This document shows, piece by piece, positions 11,801 through 22,100 of a stretch of DNA of 64,000 nucleotides. This stretch comes from Xiphophorus maculatus (Eukaryota; Chordata; Actinopteri; Cyprinodontiformes; Poeciliidae): positions 3,204,501 to 3,268,500 of the forward strand of contig NC_036444.1 of NCBI RefSeq assembly GCF_002775205.1. Direction: 5' to 3'. A program made the position numbers and the translations under genes. Under the pieces are notes generated by a model that made no database searches, was not told the DNA's origin, and saw nothing but the letters and a program-made list of their open reading frames with translations. Each line of letters starts with the position of its first letter. Position 1 is the first letter of the stretch.

Positions 11801-14684
11801 GTATCCGGAGAACAGCAACGACACGGCGGACATTCCCGTCGCCTGCCTCTACCAAGCCGCAGCGCAAGGTAACCCTGGAAACCTGGATGTGCTTAAAAAG
11901 AAAAGATTTTCATCTACATGCTTTAATTTCCAGAAAACTTAAATTTCAATCTGGTTTGATGCTAAAGTAAAATTACTCAGTACTTAGTGCCATTTCTGAT
12001 ATCACAGTAGGAAAAAATTATGGAAGCTTAGAAAGTGTTATTAACTTTTCCTCCTGAATTCTCTGCCGGTCTTAATGAAAAAAGGCCTTGAAAGCTGCAG
12101 TTTGTAACTTTAAACTTTCAAAATATATTTTTTCCATAGAGATGGTGGAGGGACTTTTTTTCATAGATTATCAGTCTCATACAATACTGTCTTGACATTT
12201 TGACAATTTAAACAAATAAGTAAAAATATATTTTTTTAATAAAAGTTACATACGGCAGCTTTAAAAGATCAGCATTACTTGTTTGTGTGTATGAAAAATA
12301 GTGTCTCTTTGGACACAAATATATGCAAAAAGAGTTAATTCAGGGAAAAGAGTAACTCAACTGAACAGAAACTGAATGGTTAAGAGGTGATTTTTGCTTT
12401 GAATGCTTATTTAGTAAAATTTGTAAAAGAACTTGCTGCAGATTTCAAAAACAGGTATTTTACTGGCATGCATGTTTTTCTGCTAAGCAATGTTGCAGAT
12501 CAGGACAGAATTATCCATCCATTTCCTAACACCCTTGTCCCTAGTGGGGTCAGGAGGGGTGCTGGTGCCTATCGCCGGCTAACGTTCTGGTCGCCAGTCT
12601 GTCGCAGAGGACAGAATTAAGTCAACTGTTTTAAAATAAACAAAGGCTGTATATAAATTAGGGCAGGGAAGTTAAATCATAAATAAAATGCATTAAAGTA
12701 TGTAAGTCTGTTTCCTCCAGTCAATAAAATAAGTATTTACTTTTAAAAATGACTGATTTGCTTATTGATTATGTGCTGAAAAGGGCTCGTCCGGGATTTG
12801 AACCCGGGACCTCTCGCACCCTAAGCGAGAATCATACCCCTAGACCAACGAGCCTCCTCTGATAGATGTTCCCATCTGGCCTGTTCTTCCAAATATAGGT
12901 GTTCAGTCTGCTGATGTGGCAGGTCAGGATTCAGGACTCCAACAGTGCCCTCTAGTGGTGGGTGTGTCAAACAGCAAACATGGCTTCTTTTCAGGTGTTT
13001 TCCGGAGATTGAAAGGTTAAAAGTTTGGTGTTGTGAGGAGAAATTTGTGAGTTATTTTAATTCAACTGAGCTGAGAGCAACTTCTATCTACAAAGAACAA
13101 ATAAATCCTCTTTCCGGGAGATTTCTCAGGCGATTCATAATAGAGGTGCAGAAAATAATTGATTTGTGGGATTTCTGAATCAATTCAAAATGCTAAGAAA
13201 TGGATTTCAAAAATATGTTTAAGTTGTATATTTTTGCCACTTCTATTTGCAAGTACACTGCATAATGCACTCGCTCACTGTATGTATTTTGAATAATTCT
13301 TTGATATTCTTTCATTTAAGAAATAGCCAGGCAGCTGGTTATTTCTGTAATTTAAGTTACAGAAATGTATTCAAAACCTATTTTTGTTTAAATATAAACC
13401 AATTGAATTTGATGCAGTATGGAGCCTTACAGAATTATTTTAAATTGTTTCTCTTTTTCCTCTTCTCTCCTCGCAGACATTCAGTCTGAGCCGGAGCGTC
13501 AGCTTTTTGATGAGCGCTTCAAGGTTTTGTCCCAGATGATGGAGAACGCAGCGTTTGTGTTCAGTAATCATGGCTGCCTCACAGACTCCGAGCTACACTC
13601 TGCACTCAAGGTAACGCAGCGCAAACATCCCAGCTGCTTTCCCTCCAACCCCAGATAAAAACTTTACATTTAGACCAAATGTGTCAAACTCATAGTCTAG
13701 GGGCCAAACTGGCCCTCTGTGGCTTTTTATGTAGCCCTGTAGACTCCAGAGGGATTAAATAATTGCTTAAATCTTATTGTATCAATCAAATCAAAGTAGT
13801 TTTTATCTCTCTACTGCCAAATTGTATCAGTCTCTCCAGTTTTTCCCAATTTTACAAACATTGCAAATTATCAGATTGCCACACTTTTTCGCAATATTAT
13901 GCCTAATGGTGAGTTTACTGCAAATTTTAAACATAATGATCAAAAACATTATGTTTATGTGATGCTAACTCCCACCTGCAGGTGGCAGTATTTCTTACTT
14001 CTGTTACGATGCTTCTTCAGCTTTACTTGATGTCGATTAATAGTCCGTTATCGAACAAAAAATCACATTTACCATCATACATAAGCACAATTATAGCTAA
14101 ATGTTTTTGCAAATATTTTGAAATCAGTGATTGTGATTGCACAAAAATCACAAAATCCTGGAGGGACTGATCAGTTTCAAAACATGTTCAATATTATTTA
14201 ATTTTAAGTAGTACTTATCAAATGGAGGCACAGCTGTTTATTAATATTTTAACCATTTGTTACTGGGTTTTATTGATGCATTCTGGCACATTTGTGATTT
14301 TGAAATGACCCAAAATGAAAATGAGTTTGACGTTCAGCTCCTGTTTTGTTGCTGCAGCTTCTGTGCATGTCGCAGGAGGAATTCTCAGAGTTCAGAGACA
14401 ACGAAGGATGGGAGGACGACGACGAAGACGACGACAATAAAATCTCCCAGGCCTTCTCCAACGAGGGTCTGCCCGATTTAAAGTCGTCATGGAAACGTCT
14501 GATCCACGAGGCAGCCCGGCTCACGCTGAGGTCGTACGGGGATGCAGAGTTGGAGAGCGACCGGAAGCTGATGGAGGACGGAGCGGATCTGAAAGGACGG
14601 AGCAGCAGGAGGTGGAGGGCGCTGCAGGTCCGCTTCGGACAGAAAGTCATCCTGCACAGACTGCTGGAGCTCAGCGCGTCTTGA
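8876..14684 (+). CDS. setd6: SETD6, SET-domain protein-lysine N-methyltransferase
   Basis: SETD6 monomethylates non-histone and histone targets; in mammals these include RelA and H2A.Z. Nine coding exons: 8876-8902, 9151-9225, 9902-10046, 10132-10273, 10976-11170, 11260-11395, 11688-11868, 13477-13610, 14358-14684. They join in frame to 453 aa (human about 473). The start MATEAKRVK matches human MATQAKR. The SET domain runs from about residue 37 (GTVADYGM) to about 285, with the cofactor and active-site motifs [14 protein letters not shown] and [19 protein letters not shown] large insert inside the SET domain and the C-terminal Rubisco-LSMT substrate-binding domain (to residue 453) are both present. 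An acidic [11 protein letters not shown] stretch (exon 6) and a second acidic run (exon 9) are typical. Intron 4 carries a family A MITE. Intron 7 carries a TTAA MITE relic and an antisense tRNA-Pro gene. Confidence 0.95.
10294..10941 (+). mobile_element. Family A MITE, most complete copy
   Basis: The element in SETD6 intron 4 is flanked by TTAA on both sides (10294-10297, 10938-10941). Its inner termini, AGAGGAC and GTCGCCT, are inverted repeats with one mismatch. There is no coding capacity. TTAA target sites are typical of piggyBac-type transposition. An X-box-like GTTACCTAGCAAC lies at 10490-10502. Related sequence occurs at 998-1510 and 20505-22350. Confidence 0.7.
12088..12264. mobile_element. 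Family B TTAA-flanked MITE (short copy)
   Basis: It starts TTGAAAGCTGCAGTTTGTAAC and ends GTTACATACGGCAGCTTTAA, so the termini are inverted repeats with a TTAA-like border. It is a short version of the elements at 29302-29866 and 35186-36039. It lies in SETD6 intron 7. Confidence 0.65.
12510..12607 (+). repeat. Dispersed teleost repeat, second copy
   Basis: A shorter version of the repeat at 8328-8457, sharing CCTTGTCCCTAGTGGGGTC and GTCGCCAGTCTGTCGCAG. It lies in SETD6 intron 7, 176 bp before the intronic tRNA-Pro gene. Confidence 0.6.
12783..12854 (-). tRNA. tRNA-Pro (anticodon AGG), inside SETD6 intron 7
   Basis: The 72-nt body differs from the TGG copies at one visible base: the anticodon loop reads CTTAGGG, so the anticodon is AGG. 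A and B boxes and discriminator C are intact, and TTTT follows at once on the minus strand. It is antisense to SETD6. Its flank on the high-coordinate side (12855-13130, the 5' side of the tRNA) is duplicated at 15274-15540. Confidence 0.95.
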
Positions 14685-15201
14685 CTCCTGAAAACAGACA
14701 ATGAACATCTGTCTGCTTTTGTTTCTGTTCTTTTTCACAGCTTCACCAGCTGCATTTCCATTACAAATATCCACAAAACTTAAAAGATACTGATGTCGAT
14801 AAAACACAACTTTGCAATTGCAGTGTTTCCATTAAATAACTGGTAAAAAATTATTATGGCTTGAGTATTTTTACAAATAGAAGTGTTATAAGTGTGATAT
14901 GCAATATGCAACCATTAGAGGTGTATAATACTGAATATTTTGGAATATTTTGAATAATGGGCCAAAATCACCAATATTGATACCAATACAATATAGATTG
15001 GAAAATCTACACTACAAAAATCAAATAAAATTTCAAGATGGAATCTAAAACTAAACTACTAACCCAGTACTAAGTAAATATCAATCTGCCCACTTCTAGA
15101 AACCATAAACACAAATTCTCCTGGTGAGACAGTCGTGTTAGTTCCAGTATGAGTTCCCAGTAAGAACCCACACTTGTGCACGAATGCTAAATTATTAAAA
15201 T

Positions 15202-15273
15202 GGGCTCGTCCGGGATTTGAACCCGGGACCTCTCGCACCCTAAGCGAGAATCATACCCCTAGACCAACGAGCC
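15202..15273 (-). tRNA. tRNA-Pro (anticodon AGG)
   Basis: The 72-nt body matches the copy at 12783, with anticodon loop CTTAGGG, discriminator C, and TTTT just past the 3' end on the minus strand. The high-coordinate flank is clearly homologous to that of the intronic SETD6 copy (shared TGATGTGGCAGGTCAGGATT), so the two arose by local segmental duplication. Confidence 0.95.
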
Positions 15274-15639
15274 TCTCCTGACAGATATTCACATCTGCCT
15301 GAGCTTTCTAAGTACAGATGTTCAGTCTGCTGATGTGGCAGGTCAGGATTCAGGGCTCCAACAGTGCCCCCTAGTGGTAGAGCGTGTGTGATACAGAAAC
15401 CAAGGCTTGTTTTCATCCTTCACTAAACTCTAAATATTTATCCTAAGTGAATTTCTGAGGACAAATAGCTGAGAGCAACTTTTGTCTGAAAAGTGTAAAT
15501 TAATCTGCTTTCTTGCAGATTTTTCCTCACAGCATCAAGCAAGAAACATGAGGATAAGAACAGACAAAACGTTTTGTCTGGTCAACAGAGCAACCAACGA
15601 TGCTGAATTAGAGCCATTGTAGACATGAAAAGAAGGTAA

Positions 15640-16060
15640 ATTTCTGTCAAAAAAACTCAGAAAATTTTAGATTAATCTCAGAAATTTGCTAGAAAAGAAA
15701 ACAAGAGAATTTCAGAGTTTGGAAAAGTAGAAAATTTGATAGAAAAAAAAACTGATTTTGAGATTAATCTCAGAAATCTTCTAGAAAAAGTGAACATTTC
15801 TGGTTTCAAAAGTAGGTAATTTGCGACTTCTGAATTTCCAGAAGTTGAACATTTTCAACTTTTGTAACTGACAAAGATTTTCTTACAATAAAATGTCTGA
15901 GAACAATCTTTTAATTTCAGAGGTTTTTCTTGCAAATTTTCAACTTATTAAACTCAGAAATTTCAATGTTTCTTGTCTAGAAAATATTTGAGATTAATCT
16001 CAAAATTTCTGTTTTTTTCTAGTCATTTTTCAACTTATCAAAATCAGAAGTTTACCAGGT
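15640..16060. repeat. Imperfect fold-back repeat with GAGATTAATCTC motifs
   Basis: The palindrome GAGATTAATCTC or its halves recur at about 15670, 15760 and 15990. Each is next to CAGAAATTT and CTAGAAAA or their complements, and the order is mirrored about a centre near 15840. This looks like an old long-inverted-repeat MITE. No coding capacity. Confidence 0.45.
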
Positions 16061-16358
16061 GAGAACCTACACATGGACAGAGAGAACATTCAAACTCCAT
16101 GGGAAAAAACCTGTCTAATTTAATCCCAGGATAAATCCAGAAATTTTTAACGACTTCATACATTCACTACAGAAAAGAAAAAACAATGCAAAAGAAGTCC
16201 AAATAAATTGACTCCACAGAACCTGAATAGTTCAGTGGAGAATGAGTGAAGAAACCCAGTTTAACACATAACTTGATGAAGAGGAACACATAATCTGAAT
16301 TGTAAGTTTTAAGTCTCTGACACTGTTAAAAAGCTCAGATTTGTGTGGGGAAAAAAGA

Positions 16359-16430
16359 GGGCTCGTCCGGGATTTGAACCCGGGACCTCTCGCACCCTAA
16401 GCGAGAATCATACCCCTAGACCAACGAGCC
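16359..16430 (-). tRNA. tRNA-Pro (anticodon AGG)
   Basis: The fifth and last copy. The 72-nt body has anticodon loop CTTAGGG and discriminator C. The minus-strand 3' flank CTCTTTTTTCCCC gives a strong Pol III terminator. The flank on the high-coordinate side shares only short stretches (CTGATGTGGCA, GCCCTCTGGTGGT) with copies 3 and 4, so this copy diverged earlier. Confidence 0.95.
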
Positions 16431-17656
16431 ACATCCATGGGGTGAATATATCTGGTTTACTGTCCTACGACTGTAAGTCTGATGATTACTGATGTGGCAA
16501 TTTTGTTTTGTCCAACACCGCCCTCTGGTGGTCAGTTCGATCCGCAGAAGGCTGTAGGTTCAAACCAACACTTTTCTTTGCGGTTTTCTTTTCTGTTTAG
16601 CAGGAGATGACAATAAAAACTATAATGAATGCTAAAGAAAATTGTTTTGTCATAAGAAAAAATTTTAAAAAATGTAGGTAACACCAGAAGTGTCAGGAGT
16701 AAAATTACACAAACACATCGGGCCAATGTCAAAAAAGAAAATTCCACAATATACCAAGAAAATGTATGTAAAATTCTGATTTTGAAGATGGTTTTAAAAA
16801 TGTTGGTGTCTAAAATGTGTTTTTTTTATATCACAAATATTAGTTTAGTCTGAACTAATGCAAAGAAGAAAGGGTGTGCGCCTTTAACAGTGTAAATATC
16901 TGACCAAGTTAAATGTTTTGCCATGTGGTCGTCTTCATAAACCGTACCGCCGTTTCTGGTGACATAAACGTTTGTATTTCAGTTTCCCAGTAGCAGATAA
17001 GCTACTTGGGATTTTTTTCTGTTTAAAATTTTTGTTCCATTATTTTGGAAGCTGTGGATCTGGAAAGAGTTTTGCGTTTAATTTTTTTTTAGTTTCAGAT
17101 GGTTAAGATGTGTAACCATGACAACATTTTTTTGTTTGTTTTTACAACTGGGAGCAGCTAATTAGCATCTAAAAAAGACCTACACAGCTTGAACTAAGAC
17201 CCTAAGGCAGAAGTTCAAACTATCTCTTCCATTCATCATAATAGGCAGCAAGGGAAACATCCCCTACTCCAACATCCTTCTGTCCAGATTTAAAGAGGAG
17301 AGGCAAAAGTAAATGAGGTGGCATAGCAATGCCAAGGATATTCCACAACATCCAGGACATGTTGTTGTAGAATATCGTCACTGCTCCCTGGATATTAGCT
17401 ATTAGCATATGCAGGATATGCTAACAGCTTTACATCAACATCTTCAGATTGGCTGCAAGACTGACTGCTGCTGGAGGTCCTTCCTGCCAACAACTGTTTT
17501 GTAAAGTAAATAAAGCATTTTTCATTTGAATGTGCTAGGTTTTGGAAGTAAAATTATTTTTGCAGCTTTGTGGTAAAGGGCAGTAGAGATGAAGATTTTT
17601 AACCTCTGAAGGACTTGATTTTATGAAACAGGCTATATGCATGTAATTGGATTAGA

Positions 17657-17810
17657 TTTTTGACAGAGCTTCTTGGGTTTCTGTCCCATTGAGTTCATAG
17701 ATGCTATTCAAAATTTCAGAATTGGATTTAGTGTAGACCTAAAATTGAGCTTTTTTGATTTAGCATCTATGAACTCAATGAGACAGAAACACAAGAAGCT
17801 CTGTCAAAAA
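17657..17810. repeat. Long near-perfect hairpin (50-nt arms)
   Basis: The arms 17657-17706 and 17761-17810 are inverted repeats matching at 48 of 50 positions, around a 54-nt loop. The arms share GACAGAGCTTCTTG and TTGAGTTCATAGATGCTA. It may be a small MITE or a transcribed hairpin. No second copy was seen in this window. Confidence 0.75.
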
Positions 17811-17953
17811 CCTGATAATCGATCAGATTTTGTTTTAAATATCTTTACATGCCAAACTGGTGGCATGACCTTTCCTCTTGTATCCAGTTTTCACTTCACA
17901 CCGTTTTTTATTTTCAACAAGTTTGAGGCACAGTAGTAAAACCTGAAATTCCT

Positions 17954-18027
17954 GTTGCTAGGTAACTGAAGTTGGAGGGTGGGGGGACTTGAAACTGCTG
18001 TTATCCAGCAGGTTGTTGCTAGGTAAC
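17954..18027. promoter_or_regulatory. Two X-box-like motifs
   Basis: GTTGCTAGGTAAC occurs at 17954-17966 and again at 18015-18027. Both fit the RFX X-box consensus. They lie downstream of the probable CNOT1 3' end, not in an obvious promoter, and the same motif is carried by family A MITEs. They may be repeat remnants, so a regulatory role is unproven. Confidence 0.35.
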
Positions 18028-18289
18028 CAAAGTGTGAGCGAGTCAGTTGATTCCAATAACCTAGCTTAGCTCAGCTAGCCGTTAGGTTGAGCAGCTAGTC
18101 TTTCTACTGCCTACATCTCCCAGAATGCTGTGTGGTTCTGGATTGGCTATTCTGTCAGATGTATTATGCATCGCTATTTATATTATTGATTTATTGTCCA
18201 GCCCTAGACTTAAGCCGTAATTTGAGATTATTAAATTAACTGCCAAATGTTTCGGTCTGAGTAAGCAAACATGGCTGCACCTTCAATGC

Positions 18290-18304
18290 TTTATTTTCTT
18301 TATT
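18290..18304 (-). terminator. Probable CNOT1 poly(A) signals
   Basis: Two AATAAA hexamers on the minus strand (TTTATT at 18290-18295 and 18299-18304) lie about 820 bp past the CNOT1 stop. The 3' UTR would then run from 19120 to about 18270. A T-run at 18866-18888 (A-run in the transcript) lies within it. The end is inferred. Confidence 0.45.
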
Positions 18305-19120
18305 TACGCATACTGCAGTTAAAGTAGCAAGAACTAAAGGCAAACTAGAAAGAACTACAAAATACAACACACGGACCAATACATTTACAAAACATTCAAA
18401 ATGTTACAAAATGGGCTGTATTGGTCCTTCTATTGTTCTTCAGTTCGGAACTTTGTACATGTTGTCATTTACGATGTTATCATCACTTTGCACATTTTTT
18501 ACAAGTGCCAGGGAGAGAAACCTCCAGAACCAGTTTGAAATGGACAAACCATCAGCAACCAGTCTCCACCACCATCGCACCTGAGAGACTTGACCTCAAC
18601 TTTTAGTCCCACTCAGAAAAAAAACAAAAACAACAACAACAAAAAAACCTCAAAGAACCAAATAAAAGTAGCAGGCAGTTTCTTCTCTTCAACCGTCAAC
18701 CATTCAGCCTCAGGAAGCAAAGTAAAGTCACAAATCAAGATCTGTGTGGGAGGGAAGCAAACCAAAGACTTTGGTAGTGAAACTCTTCAGGTGTCTTTAC
18801 ATGTCAAAGGTACGTTTTAACCAAACGTGAACTTTAATTCATTCATCCACTTCCCTGCTCTCTGTTTTTTTTTTTTTTTTTTTTTTCAATATTTACAACA
18901 AAAGAAGCATTTTAAACAGCATTTCTCCTCCTGTTCTTTCCATCCCAAAGGGGGAAAACAAAACTCCTTAGATCCATGAACAGTAGTCCTTCCGGCCACA
19001 TTTAATAGAAAAATAAAACAATGAAACTGTGGTTGCCAGTTTATCCAGTGCCAACAGTGAATTGGGAGCTGGGTGTGTGGTGATGGGATGGGCGAAGGCC
19101 ACGGCATCTCTCTGACACGG

Positions 19121-22100
19121 TTAGCTGGCACCGGTGCCCTCCATCACCTGCTGGGCCTGCTTCTGCCCCATGCAGCACTGAGCCACGGACTGGAACAACC
19201 TTCACACACACACACACACACACACGGTAAATATCAGAGACAAGGTTGCCAGGTCTGACAGTTTCCAGCCCAAATACAACATAAAACCCACCCAACTCCA
19301 AAAACAAAAAAACTGCCCAAATCTTAGTGATCAATTATGATGATTAATCGGATTAAAAAAATAATAAAAAAATTATATATATATATATATAAGCACCACC
19401 TTAGCCTTTTTTTAATACGATATTAGAAATACATTAAAACGTGCAAGTGCAAAAAGTTTTTTTTTTTTAAGTAAGAAAATAAACATTTTATTGTCTAAAA
19501 TGCAATAAAATAGCATTCCTTTAATAAATATGAACCAGGTGAGGAAAATGCTGGAGTTAAACTTACTTTTCGATCTCAGGTGCACAGTGAACAAAGTCGT
19601 GACTCCAGAACTTGAAGGCAGGATTCTTGATCAGCTCGATGAAGGTGATGAGGAGTCCCCAGGGGTGAGGTCTGTTGACGATCAGCCTCTCAAGCAGAAC
19701 CCTGCAGGACAAGCAGAGTGCAATTAGCCTTCAGAGGTTCTGATGAGGTCGACCCGACCCGGGATGAGCAGCTCTCACCTGGTGATTTGCTCCTGAATGG
19801 CCTCGGTGTTGGCCTCAGCAAACAGGTAGAGCATGGTGCAGCTGAAGTAGTGGGTGTGGCTGTTTGGGTAGCGCAGCTGATTGGCTATCGCGTTCAGGAA
19901 CAAGTATCGCCCTGGAAACACGAGAAAATGGAAACGCCATCAGGTGATTCTGTTTAACCTTAAAAATGTATTTGCACTTCTTTCATTACAACCACAAACT
20001 CTTGGTATATTATCAAGATTTCATGTGATACGGCCCTGTGTAATAATGCAATTTTGACCTCTAAAAGACCAACAAACTTTTAATTTTATACAGAAAATTT
20101 AACACTGGAAAATATTTTAAGCATCCAACATAAAAACAAGAATGAATTACTTGCAACCAAACCCATAAATAAAATGGATTATGATGTAAAATAAATTGTC
20201 CTTCAAAAGACATAATCAAAAGGAAATTATTGAGCTAATTTTTATTTATCACAGTGATTAATTAGATTTCCTACCTTCAGTGTCCAGGTCCACAGCCAGG
20301 TTCTGGAAGATGTCCATGTGTGCAGAGTGTGTGATGGTGCTCATGGACGGGGTGCTGCCCTTGTTGTGGATGTGAGCGATGGCCTGTGTGCCGACATACA
20401 ACACTAACGCGTTGATCAGCTGGATGTTGTAGCGGTTTCCTGGCTCATTCGACACCTGGAAGAAAACAAAAATTAGCAAATCTTTAAAGTTGATTTGTTA
20501 TGTTTCCTTTAACAGGTTAGCATAGATCTGTGAGCTACACCAAACATGTTCATTACAACTTTTTGCACAAAATCATTCTTAGATAATGAGATTTTAGTCT
20601 GCTCTTTTCAGAATGAGCCATTTAGGGCTCTGCAGCTAGAAAGATTGCACCTCAGTCAACAATCTATCGCATCATCAAGAACTTCAAGGAGAGAGGTTCC
20701 ATTGTTGCCAAAAAGGCTCCAGGGTGCCTAAGAAAGACCAGCAAGCGCCAGGACCGTCTCTTAAAAGTGTTTCAGCTGCGGGATCGGGCTACCAGCAGTG
20801 CAGAGCTTGCTCAGGAATGGCAGCAGGCAGGTGTGAGTGCATCTGCACGCACTGTGAGGCGGAGACTCTTGGAGCAAGGCCTGGTCTCAAGGAGGGCAGC
20901 AAAGAAGCCACTTCTCTCCAGGAAAAACATCAGGGACAGACTGATGTTCTGTAAAAGGTACAGGGAGTGGACTGCTGAGGACTGGGGTAAAGTCATTTTC
21001 TCTGATGAATCCCCTTTCCGATTGTTTGGGACATCTGGAAAACAGCTTGTTCGGAGAAGACGAGGTGAGCGCTACCACCAGTCTTGTCTCATGCCAACTG
21101 TAAAGCATCCTGAAACCATTCATGTGTGGGGTTGCTTCTCAGCCAAGGGAGTCGGCTCTCTCACAGTCTTACCTAAAAACACAGCCATGAATAAAGAATG
21201 GTACCAGAATGTCCTCCGAGAGCAACTTCTCCCAACCGTCCAAGAGCAGTTTGGTGATGAACAATGCCTTTTCCAGCATGATGGAGCACCTTGCCATAAA
21301 GCAAAGGTGATATCTAACTGGCTCAGGGAACAAAACATAGAGATTTTGGGTCCATGGCCAGGAAATTCCCCTGATCTTAATCCCATTGAAAACTTGTGGT
21401 CAATCATCAAGAGACAGGTGGACAAACGAAAACCTAGGAATTCTGACAAAATGCAAGCATTGATTGTGCAAGAATGGACTGCTATCAGTCAGGCTTTGGT
21501 CCAGAAATTGATTGAGAGCATGCCAGGGAGAATTGCAGAGGTCCTGAAGAAGAGGGGTCAACACTGCAAATATTGACTTGCTGCATTAACTCATTCTGTC
21601 ATTAAAAGCTTTTGTTACTCATAATATGATTGCAATTGTATTTCTGTATGTGATGACATCTGATATACACACATGAAAACCTGAGGGCAGCAGATCATGT
21701 GAAAATATAATATTTGTGTCATTCTCAATACTTTAGGTCATGACTGTACAGAGCATACAGGGGGAAAACCAGCTGACCAAAAGTGATGAAGCTCCACTTA
21801 GGTCGCAAGGTAACAGGGTGAGTTTCTGATTTTGAATGTTACATCCTGGACGTTTTTGAAACGGCTCATTTTTGAGACACTAAAAAAACATTTACCTGTT
21901 ACCAAAAACCAGCTGGGAGGATGTTTTTTAAGCGCTTGGGCTGTTTTTACAAGCAGTAGAGACCCAAATGAAAGTATAAAAATAGGCAAAATTCATATTT
22001 TGCATGTTTTTATGCTTCTATTGGGGTCTCTACTGCTGCACCACTTCTTGCAGTCTTGTTGGTTCTGCAGGAGGCTCAATTTCTCCTTTTCAAGGATGTA

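Larger units (their letters stand above)
14685..18280. other. Intergenic region between SETD6 and CNOT1
   Basis: SETD6 and CNOT1 converge here. The spacer holds the SETD6 3' UTR (no strong AATAAA near the stop; ATTAAA at about 14832), two tRNA-Pro(AGG) genes, a repetitive fold-back at 15640-16060, a hairpin at 17657-17810, and two GTTGCTAGGTAAC motifs near 18 kb. The rest (about 16560-17640) shows no gene. Confidence 0.65.

Noticed and set aside
18866-18888. Poly(T) run as a retrotransposon tail
   Set aside because: It lies inside the probable CNOT1 3' UTR with no retroelement body next to it; treated as a simple homopolymer.
21120-21449. Minus-strand open frames inside the Tc1-like element
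   Set aside because: They are antisense shadows of the transposase frame.
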